From a bacterium (GTDB lineage Bacteria; Armatimonadota; Zipacnadia; Zipacnadales; UBA11051), in the NCBI GenBank assembly GCA_030604405.1, contig JAUVVY010000006.1, positions 78,589-142,588 of the forward strand: a DNA stretch of 64,000 nt, given 5' to 3'. Positions 1 through 10,500 of this stretch are shown piece by piece; position 1 is the first letter of the stretch, and every line of letters begins with the position of its first letter. The translations under genes and the position numbers were made by a program. Below the pieces are notes generated by a model. That model was not told where the DNA came from, searched no databases, and saw only the letters and a program-made list of their open reading frames with translations.

Positions 1-1929
1 GGCCTGCAATTTCGGCAAGACTACGCCGGGGCAGCAGAAAGACTCCCCAAGCAGTTGAGTGCGATTGCTGAGCACTGTCCGGGCCGCTGGGTGCTGATGG
101 GTGATGAGACTGATCTATGGCTCGGCGATCCAGCGGTAGTCGCTAACATCGAGAAGTGGAATGAAGAGCACGGCGCGGAACTGGCCGAGATCACATTAGC
201 AGTGACATCTGACTACTTCCGACAAATGCCCGATGAGGTGCTGGATAGCCTTCCCACATACTGCGGCGAGGCGCCTTACGAATTCTACACGCTGCCGGCC
301 ATTGTTCCTGATACGTGCATGGCCGCGAGGCGCGCTGAGAACGTGCTGGCGGCGGCGGAGAAGTTCTCAGCATGGCGGGAAATGCTTGGTCTGGGCCGAT
401 ACGATCAACAAGAGCTGGACGGCGCGTGGGAGAAGCTGTTCTATTCGCAGGACCACAATGTGGGCGGCCGCCACGGCGAACTCAATGACATGGTGCGCAA
501 GCGCTACAATGAGTATGCGGAGGCGGTAGGCGTCAATGAACTCGATGAGGCGGCTCTGGCCATCACCACGCACATAGACTACGACCAGCCTGACATTCCG
601 ATAACGCTTTTCAATGCGCTTCCCTGGGAGCGCGCCGAGCCGGTGCAAACCTATCTCGAATTCCAGGATGATATTAGGGGCGTCAGGCTATATGACGCCA
701 ATGGCCGAGAGCTTACCTGCCAGATACAGCGCGTTGAATACGACGAGCGCCGCAAGAGCTGCCGAGTGCACTTCGCTTTTGACGCGCCGACTGTCCCCTC
801 AGTTGGCTATACTACGGTCTATGCGGAGCCTTCCGAAACGGCACCGCAGGCGGATGAGCGGACCGTTGACCATTCGGAACCATTGCAATTCGCGGCGTCT
901 TCGTTCTCTTTCATTGACGCCTGGCTGAACTCGTGGGCTTATCAGAATGACCTTTACATAGTCAAAGATGCCGCTACTTTTGGGCATATCTATGCCCATG
1001 AGGATACCGAGCAAAACGTCTCTGAAGCCCTCACTGACAAGATCGTTGACTGCGAATGGCAAAACGGCTCTGTCGTCGAAGATGGGCCAATGTATCTGAA
1101 GATCGCCAGAGAAGGCCACCTGTTGAGTGCGCGGATTCATCAGGAGCTAATCTTCTACCGCTGCTTTGACTACATTGATCTACGCACCATCATTGACTGG
1201 GAGCAGGAGCGCGACTGGCAGATCCGCATGAAGCTCCCGTTCGCAATTCCGCACGGACAGATTACTTACGAAAGCCCTTATTGCGCCGTCTGCATACCCG
1301 ATGACGAGATGCCCGGCACATACCGGGGCACTGGCGGCCATTACATCCAGAAGTGGGTTGACCTGTCCAACGCCGACTACGGTCTGACCGTTGCCAGCAA
1401 CGCCAGTTGCTACAGCCTGGCCAACGGGGAGATCATCCCGGTACTGCTGCGCGATGCTGCCAGTTGCGGGGCACTTCTGTATCGGCACGATTTGCGCGGC
1501 CGGCATGAGTTTATCATGCGTCTTCTCCCCCATCGCGGAAGCTGGCAGCAGGCCCTCAGCCACCGCGTCGGCTGGGAGCTCAATAGCCCCCTGGCGGTCT
1601 GCAGAATGAATATCATCCGCCCGGTTGCGCCAATCGCCGGCAAGCAGTTCCTGCCAACTGAGAATTCCTTCTGCAGCATAGACCGGCCGGGGGTTGCTGT
1701 TACAGCAATCAAGAAGGCCTACGATGGGCAGGGATGGATCTGCCGCATCGTTGATCTCATCGGCGAAGGCGGCGAGGTGAACGTGGCATTCTCAGTGCCA
1801 CTCAAAGCGGCATCGGAGACCAATGCGCTTGAAGATAACCAGGCACCCCTAGCGGTTGAGGGCAACAGCATCACAGTGCAATTGCGCCCACACGGCATCC
1901 ACACTGTCCGTATCATCATGGAGGGTTGA
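1..1929 (+). CDS. GH38 alpha-mannosidase-like protein, 5' end outside window
   Basis: The frame is open from base 1, so the first visible codons are internal; 642 residues are seen. The segment around nt 430-520 (helical, with HNVGGRHGE) followed by FNALPWERAEPVQ near nt 610-650 matches the layout of family 38 glycoside hydrolases: three-helix bundle, then the beta-sandwich domains that begin with an 'N.L.WER' strand. The family hydrolyses alpha-mannosides with an Asp nucleophile in the N-terminal barrel, which lies upstream of the window, so activity cannot be judged. The next gene starts 2 bp after the stop, implying an operon. Because the N-terminus is missing, cell location is unknown. 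Family assignment is fairly secure, substrate is not. Confidence 0.72.
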   Translation, partial: GLQFRQDYAGAAERLPKQLSAIAEHCPGRWVLMGDETDLWLGDPAVVANIEKWNEEHGAELAEITLAVTSDYFRQMPDEVLDSLPTYCGEAPYEFYTLPAIVPDTCMAARRAENVLAAAEKFSAWREMLGLGRYDQQELDGAWEKLFYSQDHNVGGRHGELNDMVRKRYNEYAEAVGVNELDEAALAITTHIDYDQPDIPITLFNALPWERAEPVQTYLEFQDDIRGVRLYDANGRELTCQIQRVEYDERRKSCRVHFAFDAPTVPSVGYTTVYAEPSETAPQADERTVDHSEPLQFAASSFSFIDAWLNSWAYQNDLYIVKDAATFGHIYAHEDTEQNVSEALTDKIVDCEWQNGSVVEDGPMYLKIAREGHLLSARIHQELIFYRCFDYIDLRTIIDWEQERDWQIRMKLPFAIPHGQITYESPYCAVCIPDDEMPGTYRGTGGHYIQKWVDLSNADYGLTVASNASCYSLANGEIIPVLLRDAASCGALLYRHDLRGRHEFIMRLLPHRGSWQQALSHRVGWELNSPLAVCRMNIIRPVAPIAGKQFLPTENSFCSIDRPGVAVTAIKKAYDGQGWICRIVDLIGEGGEVNVAFSVPLKAASETNALEDNQAPLAVEGNSITVQLRPHGIHTVRIIMEG

Positions 1930-1931
1930 AG

Positions 1932-4358
1932 ATGAGCGAAATTCAGATTGACCAGTCGCTAATTGGCCTAGTCAAGCCTATTGAGTTTCCTGGCGAGGCA
2001 TCCGAAGTCTGGAAAGAGCTGTACCTGGAGCCTATCTACCGCTGGCTGCCGGTAGCCGATGAGACGTACCAGGAGTGGCCCGAGCGCCCAAATTCCGGCC
2101 ACTTCTACGGCGGCAGCTACTGGTACGGACACGAAACTGCCCATCCTGCACTCATACTTGCCGTCGCCTATCGCGCGGCACAGGCCTTGGGACACAAGGG
2201 CGAGGTTTCTGCCGACCGGCTGCTGCAGCACGCTATCGGCGCCATCAGGTATCTCGGCTTCACTCATGATTCCGGCCCGGAAGAATGTGTGCGCGTGGAG
2301 GGCCCTAATCCCCGCTGCTCGGGACGCAAATGGGGCGGCGTCGGCGACCCCTTCTTCAACGCCAGCCAGACCAGCGGCGGCGTAGTCGCCATGTGCCTGG
2401 CGGCGTGGCTGTTGTGGGACGAGCTGGATGACGAGACCAAACGGCTTGCGATCAATACCGCGCAGTGGTATGCCGACCGCTGGTGCGACGAAGAGCCGAA
2501 GGTAGGCACGTATCACAATACCCAGACCGAAGAGAACGGATGGACCGCCCACGGCATAGACTTCGCCACTTGCTTGTTGCAGGGTCACCCCCATGCTGAG
2601 AAGTGGCGCCAGGGGGCGGACTGGTGGATAGCCAACATCTGCGTGACCCCGTATGACTGCCGCCGGAACGCCTCTGAGTTGCAGGGACAGGCGGCGAATG
2701 CATGGACAGTCGGGGCCAATACTCACCCCGATTTCACTGCCGAAAATCACGACTTCGTTCACCCCAATTACATGAGCAGCGGCGTGCTCTTTGCGGGAAA
2801 AATGATCCTGAATCACCGGCTGGCAGGCATCGAAGTGCCGGAGGTACTCTATTTCAATCGCAGACCCCTCTATGACGCTCTCAAGGCGATGGCGGAAAAA
2901 GACGGCGCACTTACCTCGCTTCAGAGCCAGGACTGGTGGTATCTCACACATTACGGCAATCTTGCCATCCACGCTACCATGAACGTGTTGTTTGATGACG
3001 CCCATGCGGCCTACCTGGAAAGAGCATGTGCGCGAAGGGCAAAGCAGATAATGGACAGTCTCCCGGGCGGGCACATCTACACTGAAAACCCCGATGCGTA
3101 TCGGCTCAACGCCTTTCAGTCAATGCGGACCGCCGAGAGGGGCTCCATGATGGGCTACGCTCAGTCTTTTCTGCTCCACTGGCTGCTGGGCGACGGCGCG
3201 GAGCCATGCACCGAGGCCGAATTCGAAACATGCCAGCAGGGCGTCAAGCTCTTCCCGCACGGCGGCCTCGTGCTCAGAAATGGCGCCAATACGAAGGCCA
3301 GCTTCTCGTGGCGCAACAGGCCTGTGGTGCTGGTCCAGCCCGAAGGCGGCTCATGGGTGATTACACCGCACCCTTCCAGCCTCTCTGGGAAATATATCTG
3401 CGATCCCGAATGGGCGGGCGGGGTGAGAAAACGCCGTTACAACGTCCAGGAAGACGGCGCGGCGTTTGCCGCTATCACTCAACTCGAAAGAGCAGGCGGG
3501 CGGCTGCTGCAGAACATCGCCCTGCTCGTGCCTGACGATAATGTCGCCTTCTTCTTCGACCACACGGTAGCCGCTGAGCCAGTGACAGTATCGCTCCAGC
3601 GCTCCGGTGAAATCGGCGTCCGCAACGAAAGCTACTCAGAGCTCGGCCAACTCGCGCCCGGCAAGCGTACCCTCTACACACAGGGATGCGAATTCGCCGC
3701 CATCTCCGGCATCTCCGAGCATGACGAGTGGTTCCGCACGGACGAAACCGCGTGGGCCAATCTTGACAATGCCATCGGCTACATCGTTTTCGGCAGCAAG
3801 GGCCTCGCGTATCAGGCCAAGCATGTCTATCCTACCTACACGGGCATGGAAGATTTCCTGATACTCTCCTGCTGCGAGGACGAACATGATTACCAGCCCG
3901 GCGATATCGTCTCCCATCTCGCGATAGCCATCAATCCCAATCAGACCGCAGAGGCGACCCAAAACCAACTCGGTCGCGTGCTGCGCACCGTAACCGGCGG
4001 CCCGGTGGACGCTCTCCTGACGGAACAGTACCTGGCGCTTGTCAGCGCTGCCGACGAGCCGCTGACATGCAGCTTGCAGTTCGACGCACCTGACTGGGAC
4101 ATGCTGCCGGTGCCGGACGGCTGCACGGTCACGTGGGACGGGGCTCTGAGGTGCGAAGTGGCCCCGGGCAAGTTCTGCGCCGATTTGCGCAGATGCGGCC
4201 TGCATCTGGCAAGCTCGGCCCACTGGGAAGCTACCGCAACGGCCAGCGGGCGACGGTATATAAAGCTGCTTGGCGATGAGCCGGTGCAGATCGAGGTGGC
4301 AGTGGACGGCGAGAAGCGCACAGTCAACCTCGAACCAGGACAAATCGCTGACCTGTAG
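1932..4358 (+). CDS. Predicted (alpha/alpha)-toroid plus beta-sandwich protein, possible polysaccharide lyase/hydrolase
   Basis: 808 residues. I prefer the ATG two bases after the upstream stop because GAGGG lies about 8 nt before it; a TTG two codons earlier is also in frame. The N-terminal ~420 residues are helical with repeated Trp/Tyr/His-rich turns (GHFYGGSYWYGHETAH, NGWTAHGIDFATCLL), typical of an (alpha/alpha)6 toroid, and the C-terminal half is beta-rich (GGSWVITPHPSSLSG). This is the architecture of heparinase/alginate-lyase-like enzymes, but I do not recognise a defined family. No signal peptide is visible, so a cytoplasmic role on imported oligosaccharides alongside the mannosidase-like gene is likely. 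Function is inferred only. Confidence 0.6.
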   Translation: MSEIQIDQSLIGLVKPIEFPGEASEVWKELYLEPIYRWLPVADETYQEWPERPNSGHFYGGSYWYGHETAHPALILAVAYRAAQALGHKGEVSADRLLQHAIGAIRYLGFTHDSGPEECVRVEGPNPRCSGRKWGGVGDPFFNASQTSGGVVAMCLAAWLLWDELDDETKRLAINTAQWYADRWCDEEPKVGTYHNTQTEENGWTAHGIDFATCLLQGHPHAEKWRQGADWWIANICVTPYDCRRNASELQGQAANAWTVGANTHPDFTAENHDFVHPNYMSSGVLFAGKMILNHRLAGIEVPEVLYFNRRPLYDALKAMAEKDGALTSLQSQDWWYLTHYGNLAIHATMNVLFDDAHAAYLERACARRAKQIMDSLPGGHIYTENPDAYRLNAFQSMRTAERGSMMGYAQSFLLHWLLGDGAEPCTEAEFETCQQGVKLFPHGGLVLRNGANTKASFSWRNRPVVLVQPEGGSWVITPHPSSLSGKYICDPEWAGGVRKRRYNVQEDGAAFAAITQLERAGGRLLQNIALLVPDDNVAFFFDHTVAAEPVTVSLQRSGEIGVRNESYSELGQLAPGKRTLYTQGCEFAAISGISEHDEWFRTDETAWANLDNAIGYIVFGSKGLAYQAKHVYPTYTGMEDFLILSCCEDEHDYQPGDIVSHLAIAINPNQTAEATQNQLGRVLRTVTGGPVDALLTEQYLALVSAADEPLTCSLQFDAPDWDMLPVPDGCTVTWDGALRCEVAPGKFCADLRRCGLHLASSAHWEATATASGRRYIKLLGDEPVQIEVAVDGEKRTVNLEPGQIADL

Positions 4359-4409
4359 GGCGCTTTATTGTTAAAGCTCTTAGCCAGCCCATCTGCTTCG
4401 CGCGCCGGA

Positions 4410-5414
4410 CTACCAACGGTTGAGCGCGAGGTCACCGCCCTCACGCTTTGGCTGGTTGGTGAACTCCTGGAAGCGGAACTGCTGGGTCAGCTCGTCGAGC
4501 TTCGCGATATCTTCGTCCTCGATTTCGATGTCGAACAGCTTATACATCGGAGTGAAGTGCTCTGGTCGGCTGCCCCCGATGATCGGGGTAGTGATGAAGT
4601 CCTTTGCCAACACCCACTTCAGCGCCAACTGATTCATCCCGATGTCGTATTTGTTCGCCATGGCCGCCACTTCATCGAGCACATCGAAGACCTCGTCGCT
4701 CAGTTTCTCCTGCATCACCCTCGTTTTGGCAACCCGGCTGCCCTCGGGAAGTTCCTCCCCCCGCTTGTACTTACCCGTGAGCACTCCTCCACATAGCGGC
4801 CCGTAGGTCATCAGCGCGATGTTGAACCGCTTACAAAAATGCACCGTTTCGTTTTCGATGACACGGTCGAGCATGCTGTAGCGCACCTGCATCGAAATCA
4901 TCGGCTCCCAGTTGTGCAGCGCCGCCAGGCCGAGGTAATGTGCCACCTGCCATGCATAGTGATTGGCGACACCGATGTAGCGCACTTTCCCCTGCTTGAC
5001 GAGTGTGTCGAGCGTTGAAAGTGTCTCTTCCACCGGCGTGGCGGGATCCGGGTGATGAAGCTGGTACAGGTCAATGTATTCCATATCCAGCCGCCTGAGG
5101 CTGTCCTCGACCGCCCGCATAATGTGGAAGCGCGAGCATCCACCACCGGCCGGCCAATCGTACATCGTCACCCAGAACTTGGTAGCCACCACTACACCAT
5201 CGCGCCGGCCCTTCAGCGCCTTACCCAGCATTACCTCCCCCTCCCCCGCCCTCCCATAGCCGTCAGCGGTGTCGAAGAAGTTGATGCCGTTATCGAGCGC
5301 CTCGTGCACGCTTCCGATGGCAGTTTCCTCGTCCACATTCTGAAAGAAGTCCATAGCCCCCCAGCACAGTTTTGAGACCTGCAGCCCTGAATTCCCGTAC
5401 TGTACGTATTCCAT
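4410..5414 (-). CDS. Aldo/keto reductase family protein
   Basis: 334 residues from an ATG with GGAAG about 9 nt upstream; the frame extends further 5' but without a better start. MEYVQYGNSGLQVSKLCWG is the usual AKR N-terminus. The catalytic Asp and Tyr are visible in FFDTADGYGRAGEGEVMLG, followed by the Lys of VVATKFWV; the His position of the tetrad falls in the YQLHHPDP segment. GGSRPEH near residue 290 is the cofactor-binding loop. AKRs reduce aldehydes or ketones with NADPH. It faces away from the secreted glycosidase-like gene, with a ~210 bp shared promoter region, and converges on the toroid gene. A role in sugar catabolism is inferred from context. Confidence 0.9.
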   Translation of the reverse strand: MEYVQYGNSGLQVSKLCWGAMDFFQNVDEETAIGSVHEALDNGINFFDTADGYGRAGEGEVMLGKALKGRRDGVVVATKFWVTMYDWPAGGGCSRFHIMRAVEDSLRRLDMEYIDLYQLHHPDPATPVEETLSTLDTLVKQGKVRYIGVANHYAWQVAHYLGLAALHNWEPMISMQVRYSMLDRVIENETVHFCKRFNIALMTYGPLCGGVLTGKYKRGEELPEGSRVAKTRVMQEKLSDEVFDVLDEVAAMANKYDIGMNQLALKWVLAKDFITTPIIGGSRPEHFTPMYKLFDIEIEDEDIAKLDELTQQFRFQEFTNQPKREGGDLALNRW

Positions 5415-5500
5415 CGCCACACTTCCTTTCAAATCGTAGTCTCCGTCTGGCACTAAACTACTGCCGGTAGCCGCCGATGACAAACTTCGGCGCAAGGCAC

Positions 5501-5528
5501 ACAATACCTGCCGTTGGCGTGGTATTGT
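5501..5528. promoter_or_regulatory. Candidate operator: 8-bp inverted repeat with 12-bp spacer
   Basis: ACAATACC at 5501-5508 and GGTATTGT at 5521-5528 are perfect inverted copies, centred between the divergent aldo/keto reductase and secreted glycosidase-like genes. The position suits a repressor or activator site controlling one or both. No regulator gene lies next to it, so the assignment is weak. Confidence 0.3.
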
Positions 5529-5624
5529 CGCAAGCGCGCGCAGGCGGCCTTCATGAAGGAATATTGTGCGCCGACGGCGAACCAATCATCGTTGCGACCA
5601 ATGCGACGTTCAGGAGGAACGCAC

Positions 5625-7460
5625 GTGTCGTCACTCTACAAGCTGTTAAGTGCAACGTTGATACTCCTACTACTGGGAGGGAGTTTTGTCATGGCTGACG
5701 AGCGTTTTCATGCCGTAACGCTGGTGGACCCCAACAATCCGGTGCCGGCGGAGTGGCTGCAAAAGGCGGGCATTGACTATGTCTATACCGGCGGGGCGTT
5801 GGGTATGGAAACGGGGCCTGATGGCAAGCCCCGCGTTCCCGAAAAACACCGCGCCGGATGGGAGAAAATGCAAAATGAGTACGCCGGCAGCGGCATCAAA
5901 GTGCTGATCATGGGCCAGTACTATGACAATAACCCCGATGGCACCGATGCGGTGGATGTCAGTGGCACCAAGATCGAGATGGCCTGCCTGTACCAGGACA
6001 AGTTCTACGACTGGATGCGCGAGGTCATCATCGCCCAGGCCAAGGCCTATGCCGAGTTCGATATCTTCGGCGGGTTCATGTTCGATGACGGTGTGCAGAC
6101 ACGTGTGGATTGCTGCTACTGCGACACCTGCAGGGCGCTGTTCAAGGAGCAATACGGGAAAGAGCCGCCGCCCTTTGAGGTCCAACAGGGCACCGGTGTG
6201 GTTGCTGATGTTGACGTGCTGCTGCAGTGGGAAGAATTTCAGCGTAAGCCCTACAACCGCTACGTCAAAGCGCAGGCGGAGGCGGTGCGCTCGGTTTCCG
6301 ACGATCTGCTGATGATCACCATCCCGTCCGATTCGTACTATTACGGCCGGCTGCTGAACGCGAACCTGAAACGGGAACAGCTTCGCCGTAGTTCCGGTGC
6401 GCTCATTCAGCGCATCGAGCGCATACAGGTGAAGAACTGGTACCTGTATCAGGCATTCCCCTTGCCGAGGCTGCCGGAAGCCGGCGAACAGGGCCTGCAG
6501 CACTGGGGCGTGGGCTGTCACATCAGTGCCAATTCCCCGAAGCTGATATTGAGCACTGAAGGCCCGTTCTTGCAGCATCTTTCCCGGATGCAGGTGATGA
6601 GCCCCGACGAAATTGGACAGATGGCCAAAATCACCGTCACCGAGGGCGCTAATGCAATGTGCTACTGGCAGTCCGGTGGCTACACGGCGTATTACCCAGA
6701 AGGCTATGACGGAATGGCGGCCGCGTACGCGGACATCCTCAAAGTGCAGGATATGCTGCTGGCGCGGGAGCCCTATTCCGCCCAGGTCGGCCTGCTCTAC
6801 TCGACTACGACCGAGGTCATGGAGCAGCCGTGGGAGACCAATCTCAACGAGCGCTGGGTGCATCTGCACAGCTTTGAGGGCACCGGCTTTGCCCTGATGC
6901 GTGGCAACATCTGGTACCGGGTAGTGATGGAGGACGAGATTGCCGACGGCGCGCTCGAGGGGCTAACGGTGCTGATCCTCCCGGCGGCTCGCTACCTTTC
7001 CGCCAGCGCCCACCAAGCCATCGAAAGGGCCGTCACTGCCGGCCTTGAGGTCTATACAGCCGACGAATGTGCCGACCTCGCGGGAGCCCAAAGCGTTGAC
7101 TACGATGTCACCTACTGGCACCGCCACATCCAGGCCGGCTATCGCCAGATTAAGCACCTCAACACCCAGTATGCCGAGGCGGAAAAAGAACTGCTGCCGC
7201 TGGTGCGCGAGCAGATAGCGCTGCCGGTTAGCGTCTCATCCCGCATGGGCATCAGTAGGCTTTACAATGTTGGCGATGACCTGGTGCTGATGGTTGCAAA
7301 CTGGAACCTGCACGCGCCGACCGACGCGACACTGGTGGGGACCAACAGCTACACCGTCGTTGACATGCTCAGCGGAGACAAGGTCGGCGATCTCGGCGAC
7401 GGCGCTGACATCACAGTGGCGGTGCCGCCTGCGGGCTGGCGCATTCTCAAGCTCCGGTAG
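5625..7460 (+). CDS. Exported beta-galactosidase-like (GH-A barrel) protein
   Basis: 611 residues from a GTG placed 7 nt after a perfect AGGAGG; the frame is open further upstream. Residues 1-26 form a signal peptide (LYKLLSATLILLLLGG then SFVMADE). The first ~400 residues look like a TIM barrel of the GH42/GH-A type, with FMFDDG and a Cys-rich CCYCDTC ... FKEQYGKEPPP segment typical of that group. A middle Rossmann-like domain (ALEGLTVLILPAARYL) resembles the beta-galactosidase trimerisation domain, and a small beta domain closes the protein. I cannot assign the two catalytic glutamates confidently. It probably acts on glycans outside the cytoplasm. Confidence 0.62.
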   Translation: MSSLYKLLSATLILLLLGGSFVMADERFHAVTLVDPNNPVPAEWLQKAGIDYVYTGGALGMETGPDGKPRVPEKHRAGWEKMQNEYAGSGIKVLIMGQYYDNNPDGTDAVDVSGTKIEMACLYQDKFYDWMREVIIAQAKAYAEFDIFGGFMFDDGVQTRVDCCYCDTCRALFKEQYGKEPPPFEVQQGTGVVADVDVLLQWEEFQRKPYNRYVKAQAEAVRSVSDDLLMITIPSDSYYYGRLLNANLKREQLRRSSGALIQRIERIQVKNWYLYQAFPLPRLPEAGEQGLQHWGVGCHISANSPKLILSTEGPFLQHLSRMQVMSPDEIGQMAKITVTEGANAMCYWQSGGYTAYYPEGYDGMAAAYADILKVQDMLLAREPYSAQVGLLYSTTTEVMEQPWETNLNERWVHLHSFEGTGFALMRGNIWYRVVMEDEIADGALEGLTVLILPAARYLSASAHQAIERAVTAGLEVYTADECADLAGAQSVDYDVTYWHRHIQAGYRQIKHLNTQYAEAEKELLPLVREQIALPVSVSSRMGISRLYNVGDDLVLMVANWNLHAPTDATLVGTNSYTVVDMLSGDKVGDLGDGADITVAVPPAGWRILKLR

Positions 7461-7470
7461 AATACATGAT

Positions 7471-7539
7471 CGCGTAGGTCGGGCGTCCCGCAGGTCCTGC
7501 CGTGTGCGCCCTGAGCTTGTCGAAGGGCAGCCCGACACG
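7471..7539 (+). repeat. Dispersed repeat, copy 1
   Basis: About 69 bp beginning CGCGTAGGTCGGGCG and containing CCCTGAGCTTGTCGAAGGG. A second copy at about 90 percent identity, counted by eye, lies in inverse orientation at 12154-12223. The core resembles the short CTTCGACAAGCTCAGGG-type repeats common in environmental genomes. It lies just after a stop codon. Confidence 0.7.
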
Positions 7540-7548
7540 ACAAAGCAA

Positions 7549-7582
7549 ATGCCTCCGCCACGTTCGGCGGAGGCATCGTTTT
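7549..7582. terminator. Bidirectional hairpin terminator between convergent genes
   Basis: ATGCCTCCGCC (7549-7559), loop ACGTTC, GGCGGAGGCAT (7566-7576) is a perfect 11-bp stem. It is followed by CGTTTT on the plus strand and by TTGCTTTG on the minus strand. It lies between the stops of the exported glycosidase-like gene and the convergent lyase. Confidence 0.75.
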
Positions 7583-7595
7583 GCGCACCCGCCTA

Positions 7596-10500
7596 CTATC
7601 CGCCGCCATTAACGTCCACTGAGACCAGATTCGGCACCGTCACGGTGTCACCAGGCCCGTAGTCATAGATAAGAAGGCGCGCCACACCGTCGCCGTCTTT
7701 GTCCACGAATTCTCCGGCGAGCTGTTGTTGAGGGACCTCGGGGTGCTTGTCGCGGTTCATGTGGATGGCCTCCGCGCCAGTGACGCCGGTTATCTTGTAA
7801 AGAGCCGACCCGTCTTCATTGGCCAGCGTCTTGCCGTGATAGTACAGCCAGCGCCCGAAGATCAGATGCGCTCCGCACCTGACAGTACCTTCCTCCACAG
7901 ATTTGACCGGCCCCTCGCCGATCCTCGGGTCGTAGTCAAGTTCAAGCTCCAGCCCGTCAGCAGTGGTTTCGGCCCCGACGATCAAGTGCGAGCAGTCGTT
8001 GCCCCACTCGTTGGTTATCCGCATGTGGCGACCGACCAACAGCTCCGGCGCTACGGCAGGCTGCACCACGATCTTGCGCTGTGTGAAGTCTGCCGACACT
8101 ATCTCCCCCGTGAACGAGGGAGCTTCGGCCTCAACGCGGGCATCGCCCTTCGCCAGGTAGCTGCCGTTCAGCAGGAAGGCCTTCTCCATCTCCCCATTCA
8201 CTTCAGACCACACGCCGAAAGCGCCGCTCATGCTCACCCCATTGCTGGTGGTGACAGGTGTGGTCGCATCGTGACACTGGATGATGGTATCTACCCGGTT
8301 GCCGCAAACGACTTCGAACGCCACCGGCGGCTGGTCGCTGTCATCTTCGCTCGTCACGTCCAGGCGGCGTATCTGGAGAATAACCGGCTCGCCCTCGTAT
8401 GCCTCAATGACTGTCACAAAACGGCTGCTTGCAGGCTCCTGCTCCGCGCTGCGGTGCTGGATCGCGAATTGCAGTTCATACGGGTTGCCTCCGCCCGGTG
8501 GCTTGCCCTTGCCCAGGCCCACTTCCGCCACCTGCGGCTGCAGCGCGTGCGTGCGCAGGTGCAGGTCCGGGTAGTTCTCGAGCGACCACTCTATCTGCCA
8601 GACATCATCCCCGAGGCCGCGCTGCACATCGTAGATGTACGGAAATGCCGTCAGATACGGATTGGCCTTATTCCACTCCTGGCCTTGACCGTATTCCACA
8701 TCCGCCCCTGCCAGTGTTCCGGTCGGCTGTGACGTAAGATCGAGCCCACTGACCACTGCATCACCGCGCGGGCCGTGGAAGCCCAGGTAATGGTCCGTCC
8801 CGCCGCGCAGCCGGAAGATGCTGAGAGCATAGGAGGCCTCGTCGTTCACATCCACCAGCGCGATGGTGCGGGCCATTATGGGATCGGGCAGCATCTCATA
8901 AAGTTGCGGCGCTGCCGCTGACTTGTACGAGCGGGCTGAGGCGCACGCCATCTTCGCCCAGCCGCCGTCACCGAATAGCTCGAGCCTGCCGCCGCCGATG
9001 CGCTTGACGCCGCCTTCTTCGCCCACAATTCTCGCGCTGTAGTGCGTCAGCCGGTTGCCCTCCCACACATGCCGAAACGTCCAGCTATGCGGATAGCCAA
9101 GTTCGGGAAGCAAGGTCCGCTGCTTGGCCTCAAAGCCGATGGTCAGCAGATCATCATGCCGGTGGCCGTACAATTCGCCCCAGCGCACCCACAGCGTCCG
9201 CTTGTTGACGCCCTCGCCGCTGCGTAAGATGGCGTGGCTGTAGCCGTCGAGGAAGTTGCTCTTCAGCCGCAGGTCTGCGCCCTCACGCTCGATGATCGCC
9301 ACCACCTTCGCACGCAATTCTTCATCTTGCAACTGAGGGATGGCGGCATTGGCCTCGTGATTCCACAGCGCCTTTGCGAAGTTCACGTCATCTGGGAATT
9401 CGGCAAATGCAGGGATGAAGTCCGCTCGTCCCAGTGACGATCCTGGTACGAGGGAGCGCGGCTCAGTGGCAGCGACATCTCCGGAGTCTCCAACCATTGC
9501 ACACGTCCGGCCCATGAGACTGTATTGGATGTTGAAATCGTACATCTGCTTGTACTTAGGGTCTTCGGTCAGAAGCGGAAACCCCGCGTCCTCATATCTG
9601 TCGGGATCGAGCTCAACGATGCGATTCAGCACATCAGCAACCGACTGGGTATTCCTGTAGTGGCCGCGGTTGTAGCCTGGCGATTCGAAAGCTGAGCCAT
9701 CAATGAAGTACTCATTGGTCAGGAAATACCTCATGCCGCCGCCACGATTGAACGTCCAGTCAACGATGTCGTAGGAACGCGGCGTATTGAGCGCCAGGGC
9801 CGCTTCCATGGCCGCCCGCTGTGCCTGCGGGTGGTTGCCGACAAGTGTCCGGTCAATGCAGCCCTGCACCACCACGCGAAAGTATCCAGTCTCGATGAAG
9901 TTGCGCACATCTTGCATGCTCTGCATTTCGGGATGGTGGTTCTCCTGCAGGAACTTCAGCAGCTCCGGGTCTTCCTGTTCGAAATAGTCCCAGAGGTAAT
10001 CAAAGACAGCCGCGTATTTCGGCACCAGCGGACATTCCCAATTGTGCTCGATATAGAACCAGCCACCGGGCAGCCTGACGTTCTGCTGCGGAATTATCTT
10101 GCCGGCCCATACCGCGCTGCGCATGAACGCCTTGCGCTGATTGATGTTCAGGGCCAGGTTGAGGTACTCCTGGGCAATTCGGAACATCATCAACGCTGCA
10201 GTGCGCCCGATGCGCCGGTTGCCGGTGCGAGCGTACGCCGCCGCATAATTGCGCATGTCCGGGTTGTAGCTCACTCGGTAGTAGAGCTGGGTGTAGTAGG
10301 ACACAAAGCAGAACGGACGGCCTGTTTCATCCATGTAGGCCCAGCCGTCGTCCGGGTATTCGCCACTGGTCATATCCCCGTTGGCGAAGTCATTGTCGGG
10401 GAACCACCGCTCACATTCCGGGCACTGCACCTGGTAGGGATGGTTCTGGTAGTCAAGCACCCACGGGTAGAATGGTGAGCGGCCCTCGAAGATTTTCGCT

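Noticed and set aside
1968-3074. 368-codon antisense frame in the toroid gene
   Set aside because: No start signal or family pattern; the plus-strand frame has clear protein features and an RBS.
5670-6869. Long open frame (399 codons) antisense to the exported glycosidase-like gene
   Set aside because: Shadow of the real gene in GC-rich DNA; no motif, no RBS, low-complexity His/Arg/Gly-rich composition.
7725-8732. 335-codon plus-strand frame inside the lyase gene
   Set aside because: Shadow; Arg/His/Ala-rich with no recognisable fold.
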